This document shows positions 19,942 to 31,351 of a stretch of 64,000 nucleotides of DNA, one piece after another (the stretch's first letter is position 1; every line of letters starts with the position of its first letter). This DNA is from Tubulanus polymorphus (lineage: Eukaryota > Nemertea > Palaeonemertea > Tubulaniformes > Tubulanidae): contig NC_134036.1 of assembly GCF_964204645.1 (NCBI RefSeq), positions 4,016,001 through 4,080,000 on the forward strand. The letters run 5' to 3'. Both the position numbers and the translations under genes were made by a program. The notes below the pieces were generated by a model, which was given only the letters and a program-made list of their open reading frames with translations, was not told the DNA's origin and did not search any database.

Positions 19942-22027
19942 ATGAATATTATGCTTATGGCCTGTGCATGTTCATTTCATATTTCATTGAATCAATGCGT
20001 TATAGCTGTCCGAGCTGGAACCAGAGACCTGGTATTTGAGTATGCAACCATGACACGGCTACATGAACCGGTACTTTAAACCTGTTTTCTAGATCCTTTT
20101 GGTCAAAAATCGAAACTCTTCGCGATTCGCTTCGGGGGGTTTAGGTGCCTTTTATTATTTTATAGATTTTGATAATATCTAGAAGAAGACCCTGAGGTAC
20201 GGCCTCTGAAGATTTAGGGGTCCCCCAAAAAACATAAATTTCTGATTTTGATGCCTCGGATCCAAAAGCAACTTCAAGTCCGATCACAGGCGTGGAATCC
20301 ATTACACCCAACAATACAAATGTGCAAATCTACGTTTTAGAGGTTCAGCCATAATGGCTTGTCCCGTGACCGACATTAAGTCGATATACGTTCAAGGAGA
20401 TAACAAAGCTTATCTTATCAAAGATTTTAATTGAGACTTAGACATAGTTGATGTACCTGTTTATCCTTCTCCTGGCCTAACTTTCAATCTAGTAAAAATG
20501 AGATAAATCGATTACGATTGTATATTTAAGTCACCTAGTTATATAATCTATATATGTCCTTAAATTATTCATGCGATTTTTTGTGTGCAGACGACCCCCT
20601 TTTTTCAATCCAAGTTCCGCATAATTTCTAAGGACCAATATCCAGAAACCTTATAAATATTTCGCAAGAAACGCCCCTATCAAGGTTCTATTTTCAAAAA
20701 TTATTAAATTCGAGCAATTCTAAGGATTCAGAAATGCTCTTTGACTTCGGGGTTCGGCGGATATTGTGCAAAGTATGGCATGTAGTTTTCACGCTTGTAT
20801 TAAATTCTGGTTTCCGCATAAAATATCCTAGTGATGTCCCTAATTATCAGTATCAAATTAGTTCATACTCTTAAAGAATGATGATCATAAATAATTATGA
20901 TGATAACTAAGAAATTGAGACACACATTTTTAAGCCGCAATCATTTGCCTGAATATAGCAATATTAGACCTATTGGATGTCGCGTGTGAAAATATCTACA
21001 CGTATATAAACTATATTCAAGCATAGTTCTCAAATCAATTGATTTGAGTTCTATGATTCAAGCAACGCTCAGAATGCGACCAGCCGGGAACGAGACTTTG
21101 GGTTCGAATCCCAATTATTGCATGGCAGCGCGGTAACGTTTGTTGTAGGGATTTCTTTTATTCCCAACCCTTAGAAACCATAATTGTAAAAGCGTTCATT
21201 TAAAAACAACCTGAGAGATATGTAATAAGTGACGACTGAAAATTTGAACCCTTCTGAAATAAGCTCCTGTAGGATATTGAAGGAACTGAACTCTGTCTGG
21301 TAAAAAAGAAAATCCGATTGACCACGAACCAAACCGGGAAAGATATTTTGGGTTCGAGCCCCAAGTATTTTTCCCGAGAAGTGTGCATACATTGTTTTCG
21401 TCTAAAGTCCAAATCTGGTACAAACCATCACAAAAAATCAATGAACCTCGATTTATCTTTGGACCCGCAGTTTATCTTTTCATTTTGCCAAATATAGTAA
21501 AAATCCTTTGCAATGCCACTGACTCATTCACCTGATGAAGCTTCTATTCATTAGAAGCGAAAGCTCGTGCGTCAGCGTTATAAACGATGTTTTATTTCAG
21601 AGTAGAACGATAACCACACTCGAACTCGGTGAATTTCTAGGGTGAGATCGAAACGTCGTGTATTTTAATTATTCTATCTAGATTGTTCGAATAAATAAAT
21701 TCTTGGTTTTAAAATTCTTTTAATCTGTAGATAGTGGGTTAATTTATCGTATCAATGTTATTTCAATTAAATTCGAATTGAGTTGAGCGAATAAAAAAAA
21801 TGTTGACGCGTTTAAGAGAGCAGTGACATTAAAAAGGATGACGTTATAGCGAACTTCGACTGTATATCTGTTAGACAAAAATGAATTTCTACTCTTAACT
21901 TATCTACGGATAGGATCTCGCTTTAAACTATAGGCTTAAGTGTTACGAACATTCTCACTAACTATAAGACTTTGGTGTAACAAAACCATTCCTCGACTTT
22001 TATAAGATTATTTTTTGCCTAAGTGCG

Positions 22028-22316
22028 GCATGCTCCTCCGCCAAGGATTCGAACCCGATGGCATCGCTACGCCACGAAACGAAACCCTGCCACACTGGGT
22101 GCGAAAACTTGCGGCACCAATCAGATTAATCGTTGTATGATCGCCGAGGCAGATTTCGCGCAAGAACTTTAAATAGTAACACCCGGGCTAAAATAAAACG
22201 GGATATCTGATTGGCTTAAATGACGTCATCGAAGCGCACTCGGTCTAGTGCGGCGAGTTTCGTACGGTGGCGAGTCTCGATGCCATCGGGTTCGAATCCC
22301 TGCCAAGGGTTGATGC
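22028..22316. mobile_element. Palindromic element with ggttcgaatcc ends (long form)
   Basis: Left end gcatgctcctccgccaagga then ttcgaacccgatggcatcg; right end gatgccatcgggttcgaatc then cctgccaagg. The interior holds cgggatatctgattgg and ccaatcagattaatcg, themselves facing. About 289 bp. A second, truncated inverted copy lies at 58144-58372. Confidence 0.78.
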
Positions 22317-23578
22317 CTATGCGAGGTCGCAATTTCAAATACTAAATTTTGAAGATAAACATAAAGCCTATCTTTTCGCTAACACTACTGCGTAATTACT
22401 ATACACTATACTATTAGCCTACCAGTACTGGTGGTACACGTAACAGTCACCTGAACTTCCTATTGTCATATCTACTTAAAGTTGGGATAGATTCTTGATT
22501 TCCTTAACATACTAGCCTAATTCCAAAAAGCTATCGTTTGAATTTGAAAAACCAATCTAAAAAACTCCGATAAGGACTTAAAAAGTTGATGCTTACCTTT
22601 TGTGTTGGACAGTAAGTTGTCCACACCTTTGACTATACATTCCGAACACCAAGTCTGATATCTCCTAACATTCGAATTCTGGAGGGAAAGCCTTCGATAC
22701 CGTTGTCTTAAAACATTTTTAGTCCCATTTCTGCACTGAAACTCCTACATAGATCTCCCAGCGTATGTCCTCGGCATTCGGCGCCATTGTCTTATTTTCG
22801 AAAGAGTTTTTATACGTTTTTTAAGTGTCCGTTTTACCAAACACACCCAGAACGATCCGTTGCCGGCGGTACACGTCTCATGGTCAGGGGCTATGTGCGG
22901 TTATGTAAACTGGTCTCATTCAACGTTTAAGTGAACTAGAGCGTTCAACTCGATCACCAGTGACGCGTAGAATTGAAATTTCGCATATACGCCCGCGCCG
23001 AGCATTTTTGAGGGCAGTTCTTTTCTCGAAAAAAGGCATTTAGTTTTTACAACGAAAAGGGGCACTTTCCTATTGTAAATGGACTGATCATTATGAAGTG
23101 CCCTGGGACCTCAATAAATCATCGAAAACACATACTTTTTAAATTCAAAATAAAATAAATGAAATTGTATCCGAATTTCGATAAATCTGGACCCATTTTT
23201 AAAGGCACTTTGAAAATTTTAGGAGGTTCGTTCGCTACCCCCGAACCTCCCCTCGGCACGGGCCTGGCAGTCAACCTTGCTCAAAATCGTTTACAAATGC
23301 TCATTCCGTATGGTCCCGCCAGTCCACGCTCTGTATAAATAAATTGGCGACGTCAAATGTCTTTAAAATTCTGCGTCTTAACTCAGGCACTGATGCCATT
23401 CGAGGACCAAACAACATTTTAAGCCCATTCCATGATACTCAACTGGGCTTCAATTGACCTAATTCCCATTTCAAAACTCAGAAGGACCATCTAGGTCTGC
23501 TAGGACCCTGCATTGTCATGGAAGTTGAAAGACGGATGGACAGTACGAAAACAATCCAGAGAACCATCAATTACAATA

Positions 23579-23932
23579 TAGGCTAAACAAAAATGATACC
23601 TTGTTTCTCCTAACAGGCCGCGTCATTTTGTTAACTGCAATTTAATTCATATAATCAGTCAATTTCTTATAGCTACCAGCTCTGTGTAGGGTTAGCATGA
23701 AAACAAGCAATGAACAGGGTAGACCGGGTCGACTTACAAACTCAGCATAAAAATTGAGAAACCAGGGGCCAGTTGCACAGTCGTGACTTAAGTCGAAAAA
23801 GTGGTCTTAAATCTGAAGACCAGTCTTAAGTTGTTAGATTGGCTATAGAACTAAGTTGGTCTTAGACACTTGTCTTAAGTCTAAGCCAAGACTATGCAAC
23901 CGGCCCCAGGTATCAATTTCTTTAGCCTAATT
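23579..23932. mobile_element. MITE family B copy containing another inserted MITE
   Basis: Outer ends taggctaaacaaaaatgata (then ccttgtttctcc) and ggtatcaatttctttagcct, about 354 bp including the insert. Inside, 23765-23907 is a separate 143-bp element with ends ggggccagttgcacagtc / gactatgcaaccggcccc, flanked by a short AG or CAG repeat. Another B copy lies at about 42335-42541. Confidence 0.82.
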
Positions 23933-25229
23933 TCCATTCATCTCCAGGATTTTGAGGACTGATGGTATGAAACAGGACCTGCTCCTATCCAAACAGAAGA
24001 CAGCTACAACGATAAACAAATCAAATTACTTATGAATATATTTTATTGGCTAGGACGTACGTACACCAGAATTAGCAAATATTATGATATATATATATAT
24101 AATAATAATTCTTTCGAAAAAGTCACCTGAAAATGACGACCTTTAACCGTCATCGTTTAATTCATATTATTATTATTATTTTATCTTCTTTTTTTCATTA
24201 CGGTACTACAAACACACATCGAATAAGAATGATAATAATTAACTTAAAATTTAGTTCCCGCTGTTGGCTATCCGCGCCTACGACTACTGGATAAGATAAC
24301 GGCGGCCAAAACCACCAAAACTGAGACCGCGTCCGAACATCTGGATTTTCTCTCACCCCCAAAACACTGATTTAACCAAAGTTTTGAAATGAAAAAATAT
24401 CGAATTATTTAGCGAACTCAAAAAATCGGACAAGACACAGACAGCGGAGAGAGTGAGATCGGTCCCGTTCGAGGTCGAATACTCGCTTCAAAAGACAGCC
24501 ATATAATCGCTAAATAGCCAACAGACGAAAACCGAACTAAGAGTCATGAAATAGCCGTTTCAGTAGTGTACGGTATATATATACACACGCGCGTGAAATA
24601 CCCGCTGTAAATAAAATCATGTCATCTTTTGTCCGAGTAAATAAAATCCAATACACTACGATATACGAATATAGGGGTCTAATTGGAAATCAACGCAGGA
24701 GAGGGACGAGAGGGAAAAACAGTTTTCATGTCATTTCAGAGAAATTCGACTTTTTTGTTGTTGTTGACGACGTAACCGCAAATTAGCAAATAACCCGATC
24801 CTATTCACAGTAAGTATGGTAAATACTGAATAAATGATGGTGTATGTCAAACAGGGCGTAGGTCGGCCTTGGATATGGGCGAGCGGGTCAACTGCGATGG
24901 CTTAAAGTCGACAATTCACGATGGCGGTCGCAAGCCCAACCTACCCCTCATAGGCCCCTAAAACTCATAAATAATTCAAACCAAAAAGCCCTAAAACGCG
25001 CACACAGAACCATCGGTAATTGTTCCCCGCGCGCCTGTGAGTGCCAAGTATTACAACCAAGTATATATTCTGTTTGAGGCGCTCGTGCGTATCCGGGGTT
25101 CCTACTAACACACCCACGACGTAGCCGGCGTCTTACAAAACTGTTTTCAAGTCGACAAAGATCGGCAATGATGTAATGTAAATCTGAGGTCTGCTAAACT
25201 GAAAAACTAAATTTTGACGACGCTTTAAA

Positions 25230-25999
25230 GCATTATCTTCAGGTCTACTACTGTATCTCTAGGTATTCCTGAAGATGACTATATAAGCGAATAGTTGAAA
25301 TGGCGAAGATGGCTCGAGACTAAACATTCTAATAGTCATCTTCAGGTAAACTGTATCTACGGTATTCCTAAAGATGATTATTAGAACTTAGTCGAAACCG
25401 GTAATAAACTACTAGCACGAGACCATATTCTAATAGTCATCTTCAGGTAAACTGTATATCCGGAATTCCTAAAGATGACTATTAGAACTAAGTCGAAACC
25501 GGTAATAAACTACTAGCACGAGACTATATTCTAATAGTCATCTTCAGGTAAACTGTATATACGGAATTCCTAAAGATGACCATAAGAACTTGGTCGAAAC
25601 CGGTAATAAACTACTAGCACGAGACTATATTCTAATCGTCATCTTCAGGTAAACTGTATCTACGGAATTCCTAAAGATGACCATAAGAACTTAGTCGAAA
25701 CCGGTAATAAACTACTAGCACGAGACTATATTCTAATCGTCATCTTCAGGTAAACTGTATCTACGGAATTCCTAAAGATGACCATAAGAACTTAGTCGAA
25801 ACCGGTAATAAACTACTAGCACGAGACTATATTCTAATCGTCATCTTCAGGTAAACTGTATCTACGGTATTCCTAAAGATGACTAGTAGAACTTAGTCGA
25901 AACCGGTAATAAACTACTAGCACGAGACTATATTCTAGTAGTCATCTTCAGGTAAAATGTACATGCATTATACCCGAAGATGACTACCAGAACATAGTC
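25230..25999 (+). repeat. ~101-bp satellite built from a palindromic retroelement-like motif
   Basis: Seven units of tagtcatcttcaggtaaact, gtatctacggaattcc, taaagatgaccataagaact, tagtcgaaaccggtaataaa, ctactagcacgagac. Each unit contains the motif ctgaagatgacta and its partial reverse complement. Single palindromes of the same type lie at about 850-980, 2920-3000 and 28515-28640. Confidence 0.85.
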
Positions 26000-28514
26000 G
26001 AAAAGTCTAATAATTTACTACTAGAGTCAAGGCAACATTTTTCGACTTTAACATTATAATTTTTTCTCGTTATTACAATCGTTGGGATTCCCCACAACAC
26101 GCGTGAAAACGGCGCAGGAACCCCGGCGAGCGCGAGCGAACCAACGACGAACGAAAACCAGAAATTACAAACGTCGAAATAAGTGACACGACAAAAAAGA
26201 AGGCCAAGAAGGTCGCGACGCACTACTGAAATTCAAGGAGCGGTCGATTACACTCGTAGAGGTGGAGGATTGGAGCGTCCGGCTCCGCGCGCCGCGCCGT
26301 GAAAAAAGAAAAACTTTCAGCCAATACATATATATATATATACATATAATATAAATAGTATACAGATTACACGATATAATTTCACGCCTTGCAATTCTTT
26401 TAATTCTTATCCCCATTTTTTTTTTTTTTGGTATTCAACCGATTTTCTATCCCGTGCGGATAATATTTACAAGGTTTAATAAGGTAGGTAATAATAATAA
26501 TCATAATAATCGTTCCGGGACCGGTCCGGTGACCAGCGCGGTGACGGGTGCGGTCGTCGCGCTGGTCCGCTCCGCCGGTCGCCATCAGTTTGTACCATGT
26601 TATCTCTATATATCTCATCACGCTGATCGGCGCCAGTTTCGGTTTTTTTTCGAACTAGGCGCTTACAGTAAATATCGTTGCGTTCGTCTTTCGGGATAAA
26701 CATTTTCGTTTTTTATTTTCATTTCCATTTCCCCCCCAAAAAAATTTTCTAGCCTTAAATTGATTCAATTATGACTATGATTGACGGATCGTGGGCAGAG
26801 CTTGATTGCCGCGGGCACGTTTTAAAACGACTTCAATTTTTTCGCGAGAATTCAAATATCTAAATTTCAAATTGGAATTTGCTCGAAAGTTACCCGTTGG
26901 AGTTGTATAGGCCTATAGAAAAAAATTCTTTTTTTAATGTTTCACAAAAGTCAAACGCAACAATATTTTTTTTGACATTTTTTTTTGGTTCTACAAACCC
27001 GCTTTTTGAAAAGTCAAATTTTTGAAAAGTCCAAAACGACACAAATCAGAAAATCGCAACAGACGAATTAACGATACATCAATCAGAAGCGGGAGTGTAG
27101 ATTTTTAAGAACTTTTTTTTATACATTTTTTTGGTTAGGATTTTTATTCTAATTCCGAAGAATTACAATCTTTTTTTTTTCTCCTGGTCGGGTACGTGTC
27201 CAGCCTTCAAACAAAGAGTTACGTCGTTACTTCTCGTTTCTCGTATCAGCAACAAAGGCAACAATGCCGGTCGACACGGACGAAGACGCCGAGCGGGACC
27301 GGGCTCATTTCGAATATTCGGGGTCCGCAGTTGTTCAAACGTCGTTCGCGAGTGGATAGTCGAAGCATAGCGACTATTAAAAGTCCATCGTTACGATGGC
27401 ACTTACCTGCGATCTTTAAACAACCTTTGATCAACTGCGGCCCCTGAATAGGAATTCGAAATGAGTCCGACGAGACCGCCTCTATAAACAACGCGTTTAA
27501 GAAATTAAGACCGATTTCGCAATGTACTCTACGCTCCAATTACCCCCGCCCCCCAGGTGGAAAAAAGCTTCGAAAACCTCACAAAAGCGGGTGGATATCT
27601 TTAATTTCTTCGGCGATTATCGTTTTCATAATACTCAAAGACTAAAGACTGCTAGTTCAAGGCTACTACTTTTACCGTCCAACCCGGATATCGCTGCTAA
27701 GTCTTCTACTGAAAGATCCCTTCAAATTAATCATCGAATCAACAAAGGATTCTTCTCGGTAAAACACAATGTCTACGACACCCGAACTCGACGAGGTCAG
27801 ATAAACTGGTTTTAATACGCAGATATGACTATTCCGCGATGTAGATAATTCAGATATGAAATCAGTTATCGGTAGTTGGAATGCGGCTTAATATCTAGGT
27901 CGTCCTTTATTCGACATGGATATGCGCATATTAAAATACGCGCATTAAAATATGATTCAACAGCTACAACTACGCAGTTCCGTAATTATTGCGTGGGTAT
28001 CTCATCCTAACATTCTAAATGTCAAGGCCGTCTGTTACAAAACCGCATATTTGATACTAAATGTACCACGCGTCGTCATCCGGATTTAAATTGAAAACCC
28101 GGGCCGCATTGTTTCCGCATAACGCTATGATAATTTCCCGATAATAAATTGAACCTCTAGTTTGTCCGCGAAAAAGACCTTCTTCACGCATGGCAGGCAG
28201 AATATAACTAAATCGAACATTTTCAAAAATATCGAATTTTTTCGCGGTTAAATTCACGATCGCGAGGCACCGTTTCGTTCGAGCTATCTTACACACGCAC
28301 GCACGCAAACACCAAACCCGGGAAAATATAGCCGCAAAAATTAGGAAATTCCAAATTTTAGACTAAGCGCTTTCTTTAATTGTTCTTATATCGGCCTAAA
28401 ACGACGAATAACCGTTGATAAAACGCTATATCCGCGTATGATATAAAGGGAATCCGCACGATCATTACGAGAAAAAATAGACGAAGTCCGAAAATGTTTC
28501 CTTGAGCAGCGTTA

Positions 28515-28640
28515 GAAGTAGTTTATTCGACGTTTCGACTATATCCTAAAAATCATCCTCAGGTATACCGTATGTTCGGTATTCCCGAAGAAGATGATTA
28601 TTAGGATCTAGTCGAAACGTCGAATTAACTACTAGAGTAA
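28515..28640. repeat. Single palindrome related to the 25.2-kb satellite
   Basis: Left arm ttcgacgtttcgactatatc then ctaaaaatcatcctcaggta; right arm is the near complement (gaagatgattattaggatct then agtcgaaacgtcgaatt). It may be the ancestral form of the satellite unit. Confidence 0.75.
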
Positions 28641-29173
28641 CCGAAGCGGAAACATTTTCGGGGGTTTATATTTCGGTCGCTATCGTCGCGAGGCGATTTG
28701 GTAAAAAGAAGGGGGCGAATGTCCGAAGGGCCGCAGAGGTTATGGGCCACGGATCGATATTTTTGAACTTCCAAATCTTTTAAATTGAACCGATGAACTT
28801 TGATTATTCCCCGGGTCGGTGAAAACTACATTCTCGCATTCAATCGTACTGTTGTTGTTGTTGCTGTTTTTGTGCTGCTGCTGCTGTCGTCATGACAACT
28901 GCTCGACGACGCTACCTACCGCCTCCATCCGGAAGACGTAAGATAAAGCGTCGGTTTTTCCTCTAAAAAACGGACCGCGTCCATTTTAATTCGAGGGTTC
29001 CTCGCTTCGCGCGAATGCGAGGGCAGGCGCCGGAGCCCGGGTCGCCACCGCCAACCCGTGCGCGATGCGACCCGGCGATCCCCAGACGCCCCGCGCACCC
29101 CCTAGAACGCGTCCCGAGCCAGCCGCGGCGTCGGCGCGTACGCGCGAGCCGGCCGAAACGCGATCTATATCAT

Positions 29174-29175
<2 letters not shown>

Positions 29176-29215
<40 letters not shown>
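29176..29215. repeat. (CAT)n microsatellite
   Basis: About 13 CAT units next to a GC-rich block (29015-29160). It would code poly-His or poly-Ile in shadow frames, with no supporting gene. Confidence 0.95.
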
Positions 29216-29389
29216 TTCATTGCGAAGGAAACGCGCGCGACCCACTCTGAGTACTGCTCGACTACCTGATGTCCCTCATAGTCGCTTTTTGGCGACAAAA
29301 ATGAAAGTTAATTCAAATTCGGCAATGCAAGTAAATCAATAGAGGGGGTAGTCAATCGAAAATAAACTAGGAGTGATCTTCTAAATCCA

Positions 29390-29540
29390 GTTCCACAGTG
29401 GTCACGAGTTTAGACTCGACTTGAGTTGGTTAACTCATTGAAAACTAACTCGAACTTAAGAGTTAACTTCATTTTCAATGAGTTAGACTCTCAGACTAAG
29501 AGTTAACTCTATACTCGCACAACCGCGGAACTGGGTGATC
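29390..29540. mobile_element. MITE family D copy in the OAZ downstream region
   Basis: Ends atccagttccacagtgg and caaccgcggaactgggtgat. The interior contains ttaactcattgaaaactaac facing its complement ttttcaatgagtta, so most of the element can fold on itself. Confidence 0.7.
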
Positions 29541-29969
29541 CCGAGTGTATTTCCGAGTGTATTCGACGGTAATTCGATTTTCTCGCGAGTTTTGAGCCGT
29601 TAACTCGTCAATTGCGAGGTCAGACCGCGACGCGACGAACTCGTCCGAGCTCGGAGACCACTATTCCAAAATCTTCTATATATCCCGATTCATCGAGCCT
29701 TTCAGCAAGAAAGCGAGGAGCAGTGTCCCGATACGCATCTCGAGACCTACTCCTCGCCTATTCATATCGTGGTCTCGTGTCGACATAACTCGAGGAGTTA
29801 ACCGTTACAAGTCCCGCGAAGTGCGGAACCCGGAGTCAGTCGCGGGTCGACGCGGCTTCCGATCGAGCAATGGTTACGCGATTCAACAGCGCGAAACTAC
29901 TGACGAACTCGGCCACCGGGGGGCGAGCCGTCGTGTAGCACGCGGCTGAATTGAATCGATTCGAACGAT

Positions 29970-29975
29970 TTTATT
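29970..29975 (-). terminator. OAZ1: Candidate OAZ polyadenylation signal AATAAA
   Basis: First canonical AATAAA (minus) that I find downstream of the OAZ stop, implying a 3' UTR of about 1.4 kb. An upstream variant signal may be the real one. Confidence 0.3.
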
Positions 29976-31351
29976 CGAGTTTTTCAAAACGAAAATCGCG
30001 TTTAAAAAAAAGGAATGGAGCCGAGATTTCCCCAATGACGAAAACAAAATTTCGAGGCGTAAAAAGCGGCGAGGGACAAAAAACAGTCGTTTTTCGTCCC
30101 CCCGCCCTTCATCTGGGCCTGGTTTCATAGACTGAGTATCAAAGTTAACCCTAGGGGTAAATCCTCAATCTGGGTAACAACCACCATGGTTACAATGAGA
30201 AACTATGGCAATAACTGACAAATTTTGAAATGTTCCCAGAGACTATTTTTCTTCCACATCTATGAAACCCTGCCCTGGTGTTTAAAACTGAAATAGTCGA
30301 CCGACAATCACTCACGAAATGCCGGGCGGATGATCGATAGAAAAACTGAAATAACGACAAAAATTTAGGGAAATCTGGCGTTCGTATGAAAAAAGATGAA
30401 TTTTTTTTTTGATGAGAGCGCGCGCGCCTAAACGCGCTCTCATAACACACGCACGCTTGACATTCACACCCGAAATGCTGGATCCTCGGGGAAAAAATCC
30501 CCCGAATTTGAGAGACGCTTTCCAAAACGAACGGCGCCCCGCGACAGTTATCGATACCAAAATCTAGGATATAGTCATTGAGGCATTTGTTTGATTTGTT
30601 CGACCTTCGAACAGTTTGACCCAATTCAACGCATTTCCGAAGATACCATCGCTCTTCAAATTCGCGAAGATTAAACCAGTCTATCTATCAGTCGATCGCG
30701 TGGGTAGACTTTGAACAGGTCGGAAAATTACCAGATATTGAGAAATATTTACCGGGACAGGGCGTCGTGTATATTGCGAAATCGGTCTACGTATATACTA
30801 TATACTGGTGATATGAATAATTCTCGGAAACCTATCTTACCGACAAAATTTTCGAAATACGTACAATGTAGTCTTAAAACATTACACCATCAACTCGTGA
30901 ACTTATCTTGAATTGACAAAATTTCCGCGCGGTAAATTATGATATCGGGACTTTCGAACTTCATAATAACTTACCGTCGAAAACTTTAAATACTAACGAA
31001 AATCGTCTTCGCGTTTTAGAAGATTTGACATTTTTTTCCGAAAAATATCTTTCCGATGAAAATTTCGTATCTTTTTAGAGAATTATCTCGAACTTATCTT
31101 GGCGACGAATTTAAGCGAGACTCCACTTTTTTCCAAAAAATTTAGTCCACGATGACGTCAGCCACCGCGTTTACGGCGGTCAGTCCGATAAACACGATCC
31201 GTGAATTCTCCATATCCGATATGCTGCGTTGTTAATATCTAAACACGCGTAGGCGGTTTCATCTTAGTTTTCGGTTACGTCTTCATCCGGTAGAGGGCGT
31301 TGTTGTTTCGTTTCGCCGTCGCGACGGTTTACGTCTAACCGGGCGGCGCGG

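Larger units (their letters stand above)
14430..31340. other. Gene-poor 17-kb interval
   Basis: I find no exon chain with consistent phases here. ORFs up to about 190 codons lie in satellites or palindromes, or lack family motifs and splice context. A GC-rich patch (about 28985-29165) next to a CTG/CAT-rich stretch is the most gene-like composition but gives no recognisable protein. The part near 31.3-29.9 kb probably holds the OAZ 3' UTR. The rest is listed repeats plus unclassified AT-rich DNA. Confidence 0.6.

Noticed and set aside
27196-27447. Plus-strand ORF with SYQQQRQQCRSTRTKTPSG
   Set aside because: No homology recognised, no splice partners, and all three plus frames are open over part of it.
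29065-29250. Poly-His protein from the CAT repeat
   Set aside because: Microsatellite translation with no gene context.
30190-30624. 144-codon minus-strand ORF downstream of OAZ
   Set aside because: Composition and residues look random, there is no partner exon, and it lies in probable OAZ 3' UTR.
31153-31160. CRE palindrome TGACGTCA
   Set aside because: Perfect match, but it lies in the likely OAZ 3' UTR away from any promoter, so no function is claimed.
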